NCBI GenBank assembly: GCA_021802425.1 | Contig: JAJZXJ010000004.1 | Span: 1 to 64,000 of the forward strand | Length of the DNA: 64,000 bases | Origin: Acidulodesulfobacterium sp021802425 | GTDB taxonomy: Bacteria > SZUA-79 > Acidulodesulfobacterales > Acidulodesulfobacteraceae | Reading direction: 5' to 3' | Shown: one piece after another, positions 34,131 to 42,220 of the stretch | Layout: every line of letters begins with the position of its first letter | How positions within the stretch are numbered: position 1 is the stretch's first letter | The notes under the pieces: generated by a model | Told to the model about the DNA's origin: nothing | What the model saw: the letters and a program-made list of their open reading frames with translations, nothing else | Database searches by the model: none | Made by a program: the position numbers and the translations under genes

Positions 34131-36286
34131 ATTTAAGCCTGTTAAATCCTTTAAATTATTATTACTTATTCTTAATTTTTTCTGCGGCCGGGATATTAGT
34201 TTCGTTTTTAGGTTTGATATTCGGGGACGGATTTAAATCTGTCCCCTTTAAAATGTTTTTCGCTTTTTCAAACATTCTTTATATGGCGGCTTCTTTAACG
34301 GCAGTTTCATTTTCTGTAATTGCATTTTTTAAAGGCGGAAATATGTTAAACCGGATGCTTTATATCGGCAGGTTTTTTCCCGCCGGCAGAGTAATGTTGA
34401 AATTCGATACGCTAAGCGATTTTTTTATATTATTTATTTTTGCTATATTTTTTTACATTTCTTTATATCAGATAAGATATGTTAAAGGGTTAGATTCTGA
34501 AATAAACCGATCGTTATTTTCTTTTTTATACGGGATAATGCTTATAAGTGTTTATTTTGTCATCATTGCCTTTAACGGTTTTGTATTTATGATTTTTTGG
34601 GAAATAATGGCCATATCGTCATTTTTCTTAGTAATGACCAAACATTATATAAAAGGGACAAAAAGGGCGGCATTTTTAATGGCGGTAATTACCGAAATCG
34701 GCGCAATGTTAATAATAGTTGGATTAATGATTCTATATTTATACTCAAGCAATTTTAATCTATATGCGTTAAAAGATGCGGCAATACCCGGTTATACAAA
34801 AGAAATAGTCTTTACCCTGTTTTTATTTGGGTTTGGGGCAAAGATGGGGATTGTTCCTTTGCATATCTGGCTTCCTGAAGCCCATCCGGCATCCCCTTCA
34901 GGAGTATCGGGAGTTTTAAGCGGCGTGCTTACATCCTGCGGCGTTTACGGCATTATGCGGTTTGGGCTTTATGTTCTTCACCCTGCGGGCAGCGCGCTGC
35001 TGATAGGGACTATAATATTAATCGTAGCCGCTTTCACGATGTTTTTTGGGGTGTTGTATATGTCTCAAACCCATGATATAAAGGTTTTGTTGTCTTATTC
35101 CACCGTAGATAACATGGGTCTTATATTAACGGGGATAGGGGCGTCCCTGTATTATAAATATTATGGATTATACGGGCTTTCTGCTTTAGCGCTGGTTGCA
35201 TCTTTATATGCGCTCATAAATCACGCATTCTTTAAAAGCCTTTTGTTTATGGGTGCAGGTAATATCGAGCATGAAACCGGAAGTCACAATATGGACGATT
35301 TTGGGGGAATTTTAAAGAGGATGCCCGTAACCGGAGCGCTTATATTTGCAGGGGTTCTTGCAGCCGCGGGGATTCCGCCGCTTAACGGGTTTGTCTCAGA
35401 ATGGCTTAACCTTGAGGTGGTTTTTTTGGGTTTCCATATAAGCGGCGTTTTACCAAGGATACTTCTTTTTGGCGCAGGTTCTATTTTAGCCTTAAGCTCA
35501 GCCGTTGCAATTTCCAGTTATGTAAAATTATACGGTTTAACCTTTCTTGGTTTGCCAAGGTCTGAGGAGGCAAAAAAGGCGAAAGAGGTTCCGTTATCCA
35601 TGAATATAGCATTGATAATCCCTGTATTGTTAAGCATTTCCCTTGCCGGTTTTATGTTTCTATATACGCCTGTTTTTTCCAAGGTGGCGGAATTGATATA
35701 CCACATAAATATCGGCAAAAACATTTTACACAATTATATTTTTATACCGTATTACAGCTCTTTTTCCGCATCAAGCCCCGTATATCTGTTTTTTGTATCT
35801 ATACTGCTTTTGTCAGCCCTTTATATCTTATATAAGGTTATAATAAAACCCAAAAAACGGTTTGTGGATTATGCCTGGACGGGCGGTAAAAATATAATTA
35901 ATCCGCACGCTCAGGTTTCTACGCTTGGTTTTTCCAATGCTCTAAGAATAATGTTTAATCTTGTTTACGGGCAGAGAAAGAGGCTTTCGGATAGAAAAAC
36001 CTATCCGCTTTCTTATTATCACGGGGATGATTATTTAAAACAGGATAAAAAAGGCATATCCAACCCGTTCCCTTATTCATCTTATTATCACAATTCAAGC
36101 GGCTACGGTTCCTACATATTTCCGCTTATTGAATATTATTTATATCTGCCCTTAATAAAATTCTTCGAAAAGATAAGCTCCGTAACGACCGAATTAATGC
36201 AAAACGGGTCTTTAAATCTTTATATTTTTTATATATTTTTTGTTTTTGCGGCGTCGTTTTTTATAATTGTTCTAATTCCCGTTTAA
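34127..36286 (+). CDS. Ehr/hydrogenase-4 ion-translocating subunit, HyfB/NuoL-like
   Basis: A 719-residue antiporter-like protein with about 16 helices. It has the Glu in FWEIMAISSFFLV, the Lys in GAKMGIVPLHIWLPEAHPASPSGVSGVLSG and the C-terminal extension typical of HyfB, with a last helix at the end. Near the N-terminus, DGFKSVPF between helices 1 and 2 is encoded by a GGGGACGGATTT palindrome (34223-34246). It overlaps the previous gene by ATGA and closes the Ehr operon. Confidence 0.93.
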   Translation: MNLSLLNPLNYYYLFLIFSAAGILVSFLGLIFGDGFKSVPFKMFFAFSNILYMAASLTAVSFSVIAFFKGGNMLNRMLYIGRFFPAGRVMLKFDTLSDFFILFIFAIFFYISLYQIRYVKGLDSEINRSLFSFLYGIMLISVYFVIIAFNGFVFMIFWEIMAISSFFLVMTKHYIKGTKRAAFLMAVITEIGAMLIIVGLMILYLYSSNFNLYALKDAAIPGYTKEIVFTLFLFGFGAKMGIVPLHIWLPEAHPASPSGVSGVLSGVLTSCGVYGIMRFGLYVLHPAGSALLIGTIILIVAAFTMFFGVLYMSQTHDIKVLLSYSTVDNMGLILTGIGASLYYKYYGLYGLSALALVASLYALINHAFFKSLLFMGAGNIEHETGSHNMDDFGGILKRMPVTGALIFAGVLAAAGIPPLNGFVSEWLNLEVVFLGFHISGVLPRILLFGAGSILALSSAVAISSYVKLYGLTFLGLPRSEEAKKAKEVPLSMNIALIIPVLLSISLAGFMFLYTPVFSKVAELIYHINIGKNILHNYIFIPYYSSFSASSPVYLFFVSILLLSALYILYKVIIKPKKRFVDYAWTGGKNIINPHAQVSTLGFSNALRIMFNLVYGQRKRLSDRKTYPLSYYHGDDYLKQDKKGISNPFPYSSYYHNSSGYGSYIFPLIEYYLYLPLIKFFEKISSVTTELMQNGSLNLYIFYIFFVFAASFFIIVLIPV
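34223..34246. repeat. GGGGACGGATTT palindrome inside the HyfB-like gene
   Basis: Arms GGGGACGGATTT and AAATCTGTCCCC pair with one mismatch. The open frame is kept, encoding part of a short loop after the first helix. It is about 190 bases from the copy at 34004-34033. Confidence 0.8.
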
Positions 36287-36333
36287 AGTGAAAATTTTTA
36301 TTATATGCAGGAACGAATATATTCAGAAAAACT

Positions 36334-38082
36334 ATGCTTGACGCATATTTAAAAATTAAATCCGACTTAATAGAAAGTTTAACGAGATTGGAAAACACGG
36401 CCTCAAGCGGACACGTGAAAGCTGCGGCGCAATTGTTGTGTGAAAAATTGAAAGCCGATGTCTTTTTGCTGGTTGTCGCGGGGCAGTTCAAAAGAGGTAA
36501 AACCACATTTATCAATGCTTTGCTTGGCGAGGATCTTTTGCCTACCGCAATTATTCCGCTTACTTCAATTATCACGATACTTATGTATGGCGATAAACTG
36601 CGAATTATTGCTTTTTTTGAAAACGGAACCGAAAAAGAAATTGCGCAGGATGATTTGCCTTTATATATAACCGAAAAGTTTAACCCAAAGAACGAAAAGG
36701 GAGTGAGCAGGGTTGAAATTACCTATCCGTCCCAATATTTAAAGAACGGGGTTCAAATTATCGATACGCCCGGTGTCGGTTCCGTTTTCGAACATAATAC
36801 TAAAACCACCTACGAATACCTGCCCCAGGCAGATGCGTGTATATTTCTTGTCGCGGTCGATCCTCCCCTTACGCAGGTAGAACTTGATTTTTTGCGGGAT
36901 TTAAAAAACTTAGTGCCAAAGACGTTCTTCGTTCAAAGTAAAATTGACATGGTAAGCATTGCCGACAGAGAGGAGTCATTGTCTTTCAGCAGGAATATAA
37001 TCGAAAAAGAAGCTAATTACAGCAATGCGGAAATCTTTCCTCTTTCGGGGAAAGAGGCATTAGAGGGGGAACTGGAAAACGACTATCAAAAAGTAGAAAG
37101 AAGCGGTTTGACTAATTTTGAACGATCGCTTGAAAAATTTCTCATAGACGAAAAAGGGGATGTGTTGCTTAAATCCGCCGCCTACAAGGCTATGGGTCTT
37201 GTAAACGAAGAAATGCTCCTTGCGGAACTCGAAGAAAAATCGCTCAGGCTTCCTCTTAATGAATTGGAAAACAGGATTGCAACTTTTAAAAACTTTATTC
37301 AGGAGAGCGGTCAGGAAAAAATCGACGGCGAAAGACTTCTCACAGAAGAAGTTAAAGAACTTCAAAGAAAGATACTGGAAGAAGACCTTGAAAAATTAAA
37401 GATTGAAAAGACGAAACGGCTGCTTGAAAAAGTTGAAGAATTTGCTCATGCGCATGCAGATGAAAGCAATGCAAAATTTGCCGAACTCATCGGCGAATTT
37501 ATAGATGCTCAGATAAAAGGCATATTCGGCGCATGGCGGGCATTAGAAGAAAAGATTTTAAGAAAACATCTCGAAGAAATATTTAAAAGGTTTTTGAATC
37601 GCATGAACAAAATTCTCGAACAGATTATCCATTCATCAGTCGAACTTTTTGGAATTTCTTACCGGCAAATCCGGATGCAGGAAACTCTGCCTCCGGAAAT
37701 TGAATTCAGGTTCGAGACAATGAATGAACCGGGCGCATTAAGCATTACCATTGATTTAGCGAGAAGGACACTGCCTAAAATGCTGGCGCACAAATTAATT
37801 CTTAAAGAAGCAGGAGAAAAAGCGGAGATGCTAGTTGACATACATTGCGGCAAAGCAAGGTACGATTTTTCTATGCGCATGGAAAAACTTGTGCGAAATT
37901 ACCGTATTGATATGACCGAAACGATTGGATTGATACAAAACGATGTTTTGAAGGCATTAGAAGCGGGAATTGCGTCAAAACAAAATGTTTTCATTAAAGC
38001 GGAATCTCTTGAGAAGCGCATAAGCGATAAAATTAAGATTTTAAAAGAGAGTATAGAATTCCTGCAAAAATTACTTGTATGA
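36334..38082 (+). CDS. dynamin-like GTPase
   Basis: A 582-residue bacterial dynamin-family protein. GTPase motifs: P-loop GQFKRGKTTFINALLG (about 49-64), switch Thr in LPTAIIPLTSI, G3 DTPGVGS and G4 QSKID. After the G domain (to about 270) come long helical, charged segments with coiled-coil character and no clear membrane helix. Family members remodel or protect membranes, but no specific role can be read here. It follows the Ehr operon by 47 bases and may be read through from it. Confidence 0.88.
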   Translation: MLDAYLKIKSDLIESLTRLENTASSGHVKAAAQLLCEKLKADVFLLVVAGQFKRGKTTFINALLGEDLLPTAIIPLTSIITILMYGDKLRIIAFFENGTEKEIAQDDLPLYITEKFNPKNEKGVSRVEITYPSQYLKNGVQIIDTPGVGSVFEHNTKTTYEYLPQADACIFLVAVDPPLTQVELDFLRDLKNLVPKTFFVQSKIDMVSIADREESLSFSRNIIEKEANYSNAEIFPLSGKEALEGELENDYQKVERSGLTNFERSLEKFLIDEKGDVLLKSAAYKAMGLVNEEMLLAELEEKSLRLPLNELENRIATFKNFIQESGQEKIDGERLLTEEVKELQRKILEEDLEKLKIEKTKRLLEKVEEFAHAHADESNAKFAELIGEFIDAQIKGIFGAWRALEEKILRKHLEEIFKRFLNRMNKILEQIIHSSVELFGISYRQIRMQETLPPEIEFRFETMNEPGALSITIDLARRTLPKMLAHKLILKEAGEKAEMLVDIHCGKARYDFSMRMEKLVRNYRIDMTETIGLIQNDVLKALEAGIASKQNVFIKAESLEKRISDKIKILKESIEFLQKLLV

Positions 38083-38318
38083 ATTTTTTATCAAGCCATT
38101 TGGATGCTATCCGTAAATTTTTCATTTATTAACCCTCAATATATGTTTTTTATTTTTATGAAATATCGTAATTCAATATTTATCATAAATTTCATCAAAT
38201 TGTAATAATTTTGTCATAATACTGTAACAGTAATTAAGTTAAAATAATAACTCTTCCAATTTTTTTCGTAATTGGATATTTAAAAAATTGATGTTATAAT
38301 TGAAAGGAGAGTTATTAA
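38083..38318. other. AT-rich gap with a possible promoter
   Basis: TTGGAT (38272-38277), 17 bases, TATAAT (38295-38300) resembles a promoter, but the predicted start falls within the ribosome site of the next gene, so it is doubtful. TCGTAATT-NN-ATATTT occurs twice (around 38167 and 38267). No gene is seen. Confidence 0.4.
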
Positions 38319-38768
38319 ATGGAAGCTAAGGAACATGTTATGGATTTTTCTATATCCCCCGAAAAATATTTCGATGCCCGCTTTGATGGTCAAGAAAAAC
38401 TGTTTAATTCACGGTTTGATAATCTTACCGGCTATGTGAATACTAAGTTTGACGAATTTGAGATAAGGTTTTCCGAACTTGACAAGAAAATCGATGAAAA
38501 TTTTATTATCCTTGACAGGAAAATAGACGAAAAGTTTACCTTCCTTGACAGAAAAATAGATGCCAAGTTTACCGAGCTTGACAGGAAAATAGACGAAAAG
38601 TTTACCTTCCTTGACAGGAAAATCGATGCCAAGTTTACCGAGCTTGACAAGAAAATCGATGAAAAATTTACTATACTCGATAGGAAATTTACTTGGGGCA
38701 TGGGTTTAATGATGGGTTTTTTTACAATAATGTTTGCGGTAATAATCGGCATTCATTTTATAAAATAA
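38319..38768 (+). CDS. small membrane-anchored coiled-coil protein with 11-residue repeats
   Basis: A 149-residue protein of unknown function. Residues 54-119 are six consecutive 11-residue repeats of the form LDRKIDEKFTF, which predict a right-handed-type (hendecad) coiled coil. A C-terminal membrane helix (about 127-147) ends in a single Lys. At the DNA level a 66-bp unit is duplicated (38511-38576 and 38577-38642) with two differences. AAAGGAGAG precedes the ATG. The topology suggests a tail-anchored cytoplasmic stalk. Confidence 0.85.
   Translation: MEAKEHVMDFSISPEKYFDARFDGQEKLFNSRFDNLTGYVNTKFDEFEIRFSELDKKIDENFIILDRKIDEKFTFLDRKIDAKFTELDRKIDEKFTFLDRKIDAKFTELDKKIDEKFTILDRKFTWGMGLMMGFFTIMFAVIIGIHFIK
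38511..38642 (+). repeat. 66-bp tandem duplication within the coiled-coil gene
   Basis: Two near-identical 66-bp units, each coding two 11-residue repeats, with differences only in one AGA/AGG and one ATA/ATC codon. Shorter 33-bp related units flank them. Confidence 0.85.
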
Positions 38769-38796
38769 GAAATAGTTCCGTATAAGCCGTTTTTAA

Positions 38797-39930
38797 TTAG
38801 AAACCGGCATTCATTTTATAATCGTTATAAATAAATTCAACCTCTTTATCGGTTAAGCATCTTTTTAATTTAACCGATTCTGCCTTTACGATATCGAGAA
38901 TATTTTTAACATCCTCATTATTTATTTGAAGCCCCATTTTATTTAGCTTGTATTTGATTGCCGCAGAACCGCTATGTTTTCCTATTAAGAGTTTTCTTTC
39001 AGCCCCGGCATATTCAGGCGGATAGGCCTCGTAATTTATAGGGTTTTTTAATATTCCGTCGGTGTGTATGCCCGCCTCGTGATAGAATATGTTTTTGCCG
39101 AAAATCGGCTTTGATACGGGCATCGGTCTTTTTGTTATCTTTGCTATAAGCTTTGCCAAATTTTTTGCTTTTATTAAATCGAATTTAATTTTTTTATTTT
39201 CTATAAAATTAAAATATGCGATAACCTCTTCCAGTGCGCAATTTCCGGCTCTTTCGCCGATGCCGGAGATACTGCCGGATAAAGAACCGGCGCCGGCTTT
39301 TAAAGCCGAAACCGAATTTGCCGAAGCCATGCCGAAGTCGTTATGCGTGTGAATTTCTATTATTATGTCTTTGAATAGGGATGTTAATTTTTTTATATTT
39401 TCGAAGGTTTTTAACGGATTAAGCATCCCCACGGTGTCTGAATACCTGTATTTATATGCCCCCTCCTCTTTAGCGATTTTGACGATCTCGATAATCGTGT
39501 TTTCCTCGGCTCTTGAGGAGTCTTCGCCGCCCACGGAATATTGCACCCCTTCTTTATTCAATATTTTTAGAATGTCTATCAGGCTGGTTTTAATATATTG
39601 AAAATCTTTTTTTAACTTATATTCCATATGAATTTGGGAAACCGGAATCGATATGTGAATAACTTTAAGGCCGATGTCAAGCGATGAATAAATATCTTCC
39701 ATTTTTGCTCTATTCCAGCCGACTATTTTTGCCTTAAGTCCTAATTCGTTTATCTCTTTAATTGCCTTTTTTTCATGGCCCCCCATTACGGCGATGCCTG
39801 CTTCTATCTCGTCCGCGCCTGTTTCATCAAGCATCTTGGCAATTAATATCTTTTCGGAGGCAGAAAACACGATTCCCGCGGTTTGCTCGCCGTCTCTTAA
39901 TGTCGTATCGTTGATAATGATTTTTTCCAT
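38797..39930 (-). CDS. nifV: homocitrate synthase
   Basis: A 377-residue member of the isopropylmalate/homocitrate synthase family that makes the homocitrate ligand of FeMo-cofactor from acetyl-CoA and 2-oxoglutarate. The N-terminus INDTTLRDGEQTAG and the metal-binding HTHNDFGMA motif are present, and length and position beside nifH favour NifV over LeuA or citramalate synthase. It is divergent from nifH. No ribosome site is seen before its ATG, while a sigma-54-like promoter lies only a few bases upstream. Confidence 0.92.
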   Translation of the reverse strand: MEKIIINDTTLRDGEQTAGIVFSASEKILIAKMLDETGADEIEAGIAVMGGHEKKAIKEINELGLKAKIVGWNRAKMEDIYSSLDIGLKVIHISIPVSQIHMEYKLKKDFQYIKTSLIDILKILNKEGVQYSVGGEDSSRAEENTIIEIVKIAKEEGAYKYRYSDTVGMLNPLKTFENIKKLTSLFKDIIIEIHTHNDFGMASANSVSALKAGAGSLSGSISGIGERAGNCALEEVIAYFNFIENKKIKFDLIKAKNLAKLIAKITKRPMPVSKPIFGKNIFYHEAGIHTDGILKNPINYEAYPPEYAGAERKLLIGKHSGSAAIKYKLNKMGLQINNEDVKNILDIVKAESVKLKRCLTDKEVEFIYNDYKMNAGF

Positions 39931-39941
39931 ATTGGATTAAA

Positions 39942-39957
39942 AGCATATTTTATGCCA
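39942..39957 (-). promoter_or_regulatory. sigma-54-like promoter of nifV
   Basis: The minus strand reads TGGCATAAAATATGCT, with GG and GC 12 bases apart as in -24/-12 elements. Transcription would start within about 2 bases of the nifV ATG, making a nearly leaderless message, so the site is plausible but unproven. Confidence 0.45.
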
Positions 39958-40163
39958 GAAAACCTGTTGAAACTTACTAAAGCTATAAAGCGCCCTTTTA
40001 CTTATATTCCATATTAAGATTGTTATAGATAATATTAAAAGTTTACATAGTTGCCATATATTTAATCAAATATGACTAAAAAATAAGCAAATTAAAATAC
40101 AATAAGGAATTAAAGAGGGCGGATAAACTATTGCGATTATAAATAATCCTTAAACAAAAGTTA

Positions 40164-40179
40164 TGGCATGAAAATTGCT
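40164..40179 (+). promoter_or_regulatory. sigma-54 promoter of the nifH operon
   Basis: TGGCATGAAAATTGCT matches the -24/-12 consensus with GG at 40165-40166 and GC at 40177-40178, exactly 12 apart. The start is expected near 40190, giving a 200-base leader. Confidence 0.85.
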
Positions 40180-40253
40180 CCTATTTAAATTAAATTAATC
40201 AAAGGAGTCTATGAATTAACTTATTTTAAAATTTTAAAATTAAAAATAAATCA

Positions 40254-40289
40254 AAGCGCAAGTGGGCGCTTATGGCAATGACGCCATAA
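40254..40289 (+). promoter_or_regulatory. tandem hexaloop stem-loops in the nifH leader (candidate ANTAR target)
   Basis: Stem-loop 1: AAGCGC/GCGCTT around loop AAGTGG (40254-40271). Stem-loop 2: TTATGGC/GCCATAA around loop AATGAC (40270-40289). ANTAR proteins bind two small stem-loops with six-base loops having A at position 1 and G at position 4. Loop 2 fits both; loop 1 has the A but T at position 4. The two stems share two T residues, so one pair is lost if both form. Stem-loop 2 uses the bases that otherwise form the 5' side of the terminator at 40281-40342. Confidence 0.7.
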
Positions 40290-40342
40290 TTAAAGGGGGT
40301 TTATATATTTTATTCCCTTTGTTATGGCGTTTTTTATTTTTT
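40281..40342 (+). terminator. intrinsic terminator (attenuator) within the nifH leader
   Basis: ACGCCATAA (40281-40289) pairs with TTATGGCGT (40322-40330), and AAAGGG (40292-40297) with CCCTTT (40315-40320), giving about 15 bp, followed by a TTTTTATTTTTT tract. It lies between the sigma-54 promoter and nifH on the same strand. Its 5' arm is shared with the upstream stem-loop 2, so only one can form. Confidence 0.85.
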
Positions 40343-40390
40343 GATTTTGTTATTAATTCAATAAAACTATTTATTTTGGAGGTAAAACAA

Positions 40391-41254
40391 ATGAGACAGG
40401 TAGCTATTTACGGTAAAGGGGGAATCGGAAAATCCACAACGACTCAGAATACTCTTGCCGCTCTTGCGGAACGCGGCAATAAGATAATGCTTGTAGGATG
40501 CGATCCGAAGGCGGATTCCACAAGACTGCTTTTGGGCGGAAAAAGCCAGGAAACGGTGCTAAATTCGGTCAAAGAGGTGGGACAGGAAAATGTGACCGAA
40601 GAGGATGTTTTTAAAATAGGGTTTGGAGGCGTAAGATGCGTCGAATCAGGAGGACCAGAGCCTGGCGTAGGATGTGCCGGAAGGGGTATTATCACATCCA
40701 TTACTACGCTCGAACAGTTAGGTTCTTACGAAAGGGAATTGGATTACGTCTTTTACGATGTTTTAGGCGATGTCGTTTGCGGAGGGTTTGCAATGCCTAT
40801 AAGGGAGGCCTATGCAAAAGAGATATATATTGTTTGCTCGGGGGAACTTATGGCGCTATACGCCGCTAATAACATATGCAAGGGCGTTCTTAAATTTGCA
40901 AATTCCGGCGGGGTTAGAATAGGCGGACTTATTTGCAATTCAAGGAATGTTGATAACGAAAGGGATATGGTCGAGGCGTTCGCGAAGAAACTTGGAACAC
41001 AGATGATATATTTTATTCCGAGGGATAATGTTGTTCAAAGGGCTGAAATAAAAAAGCAAACCGTTATCGAGTTTGATAAGAGCTGTGCTCAGGCGGATGT
41101 TTACAGGCAGCTTGCAAAAAATATCGAAGAAAACAAAATGTTTGTAATACCAAAGCCTATGACTATGCAAGACCTTGAGGACCATATGATGGAATACGGC
41201 TTCATGGAAGAATACGAAAGGACTACGGATGGGAAAAGTTCGGCAGCGGTTTAA
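40391..41254 (+). CDS. nifH: nitrogenase iron protein
   Basis: A 287-residue dinitrogenase reductase, an ATP-driven electron donor to NifDK. P-loop GKGGIGKST (8-16), cluster ligands C95 (GVGCAGRG) and C130 (DVVCGGFAMPIRE), and R98, which is the site of ADP-ribosylation in some species. A GGAGG site precedes the ATG at 40391; an upstream in-frame GTG at 40262 lies within the terminator leader and is rejected. It is first in the nif operon and is controlled by the sigma-54 promoter and leader attenuator. Confidence 0.98.
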   Translation: MRQVAIYGKGGIGKSTTTQNTLAALAERGNKIMLVGCDPKADSTRLLLGGKSQETVLNSVKEVGQENVTEEDVFKIGFGGVRCVESGGPEPGVGCAGRGIITSITTLEQLGSYERELDYVFYDVLGDVVCGGFAMPIREAYAKEIYIVCSGELMALYAANNICKGVLKFANSGGVRIGGLICNSRNVDNERDMVEAFAKKLGTQMIYFIPRDNVVQRAEIKKQTVIEFDKSCAQADVYRQLAKNIEENKMFVIPKPMTMQDLEDHMMEYGFMEEYERTTDGKSSAAV

Positions 41255-41284
41255 TTTTAAAGAAGAGAAATAGGGTAATTATAT

Positions 41285-42220
41285 ATGAATATAGCCGATT
41301 TTAAATTAAATAAGAGTAAGAGCCGCTCACAGCTTTCTTTTGCAGCCGGCATTGAAAAACACCCCTGCTTTAGCAAAGAAGCGTCTAAACACTTTGGCAG
41401 GGTTCATTTGCCGGTTGCAAAATCATGCAACATCTCCTGCAACTATTGCCACAGGGATTATGACTGCCCGAATGAATCAAGGCCTGGGGTAACATCGAGT
41501 TTGCTTGCGCCGGAGGATGCGGTTAAAAGAATATACGAGGTTAAAAGCCTTTTTAACGATATAAGCGTCGCCGCCGTCGCAGGTCCGGGCGACAGCTTAG
41601 CCGAGCCGGCAGGTACGATGAAAACATTTAAGCTTATTGCAGGAGAGTTTCCGGAAATTATCCTGTGCATGAGCACAAACGGTTTAAATTTGGCCGACAA
41701 CTTAGACGAACTTAAAGATAACGGCGTTAATTTTATAACCGTAACGCTTAACGCAATAGATGTGTCTATCGCCGCAAAGATTTACAGGTATGTTAATTAT
41801 AACGGCGTATCCTATACGGAAAAGGATGCCGCAGGACTGTTATTGGAACGGCAGATAAAAGGTATAGATAGGGCAGTAAAAATGGGATTTACGATAAAAA
41901 TAAATTCGGTTCTCATACCCGGCATTAACGACTTTCATATGAAAGCGCTATCGGAAGCGGTTAAAAAATTAGGCGTGTATCTGTTTAATGTTATGCCTAT
42001 GATACCTGCCGAAAAATCTTATTTTTATAAAATTGGCGTAAAAGGCGCAAGCAGGAAAGATGTCGCCTGCATCACGGACGGGCTTGAAGGTATAAATATA
42101 ATGAGCCATTGCAGACAATGCCGGTCCGACGCCGCAGGGCTTTTAAACGAAGATTTAAGCAAAAAACTAAAGGGACAGGAGGGGGGATTAGGATGCAAAC
42201 GCAAGAAGATGCCGTGTTAG
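41285..42220 (+). CDS. nifB: FeMo-cofactor biosynthesis radical SAM protein NifB
   Basis: A 311-residue radical SAM protein that builds NifB-co (an 8Fe-9S-C core). The SAM cluster motif is CNISCNYC, followed by DYDCPNESRPGVTS, with HCRQCRSDAAGLL at the C-terminal side. No NifX-like C-terminal domain is attached, so it is the short form. It sits 30 bases after nifH, which is less usual than a separate transcript. The next start overlaps its end by 28 bases. Confidence 0.95.
   Translation: MNIADFKLNKSKSRSQLSFAAGIEKHPCFSKEASKHFGRVHLPVAKSCNISCNYCHRDYDCPNESRPGVTSSLLAPEDAVKRIYEVKSLFNDISVAAVAGPGDSLAEPAGTMKTFKLIAGEFPEIILCMSTNGLNLADNLDELKDNGVNFITVTLNAIDVSIAAKIYRYVNYNGVSYTEKDAAGLLLERQIKGIDRAVKMGFTIKINSVLIPGINDFHMKALSEAVKKLGVYLFNVMPMIPAEKSYFYKIGVKGASRKDVACITDGLEGINIMSHCRQCRSDAAGLLNEDLSKKLKGQEGGLGCKRKKMPC

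Larger units (their letters stand above)
39931..40390. other. 460-base nifV-nifH control region
   Basis: No protein gene. It contains the nifV promoter candidate, the nifH sigma-54 promoter and the nifH leader with an attenuator. I looked for NifA upstream sites (TGT-N10-ACA) between 39930 and 40160 and found none. Confidence 0.7.

Noticed and set aside
28892..36286. Formate hydrogenlyase or hydrogenase-4
   Set aside because: The large subunit lacks all four NiFe cysteines, and no formate dehydrogenase gene is in the operon.
38272..38300. Strong promoter for the coiled-coil gene
   Set aside because: The -35/-10 spacing is right, but transcription would start within the ribosome site, so it is kept only as a note.
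38478..38675. CRISPR array from the regular 33/66-bp repeats
   Set aside because: The repeats are contiguous, without spacers, and encode an 11-residue protein repeat in one frame.
39931..40160. NifA upstream activator sequences
   Set aside because: No TGT-N10-ACA was found by reading this region, so NifA control is not claimed.
40262..40390. N-terminally extended nifH starting at GTG 40262
   Set aside because: The extension reads through the hexaloop and terminator structure, is hydrophobic and unlike NifH, and a GGAGG site with ATG at 40391 gives the normal N-terminus MRQVAIYGKGG.
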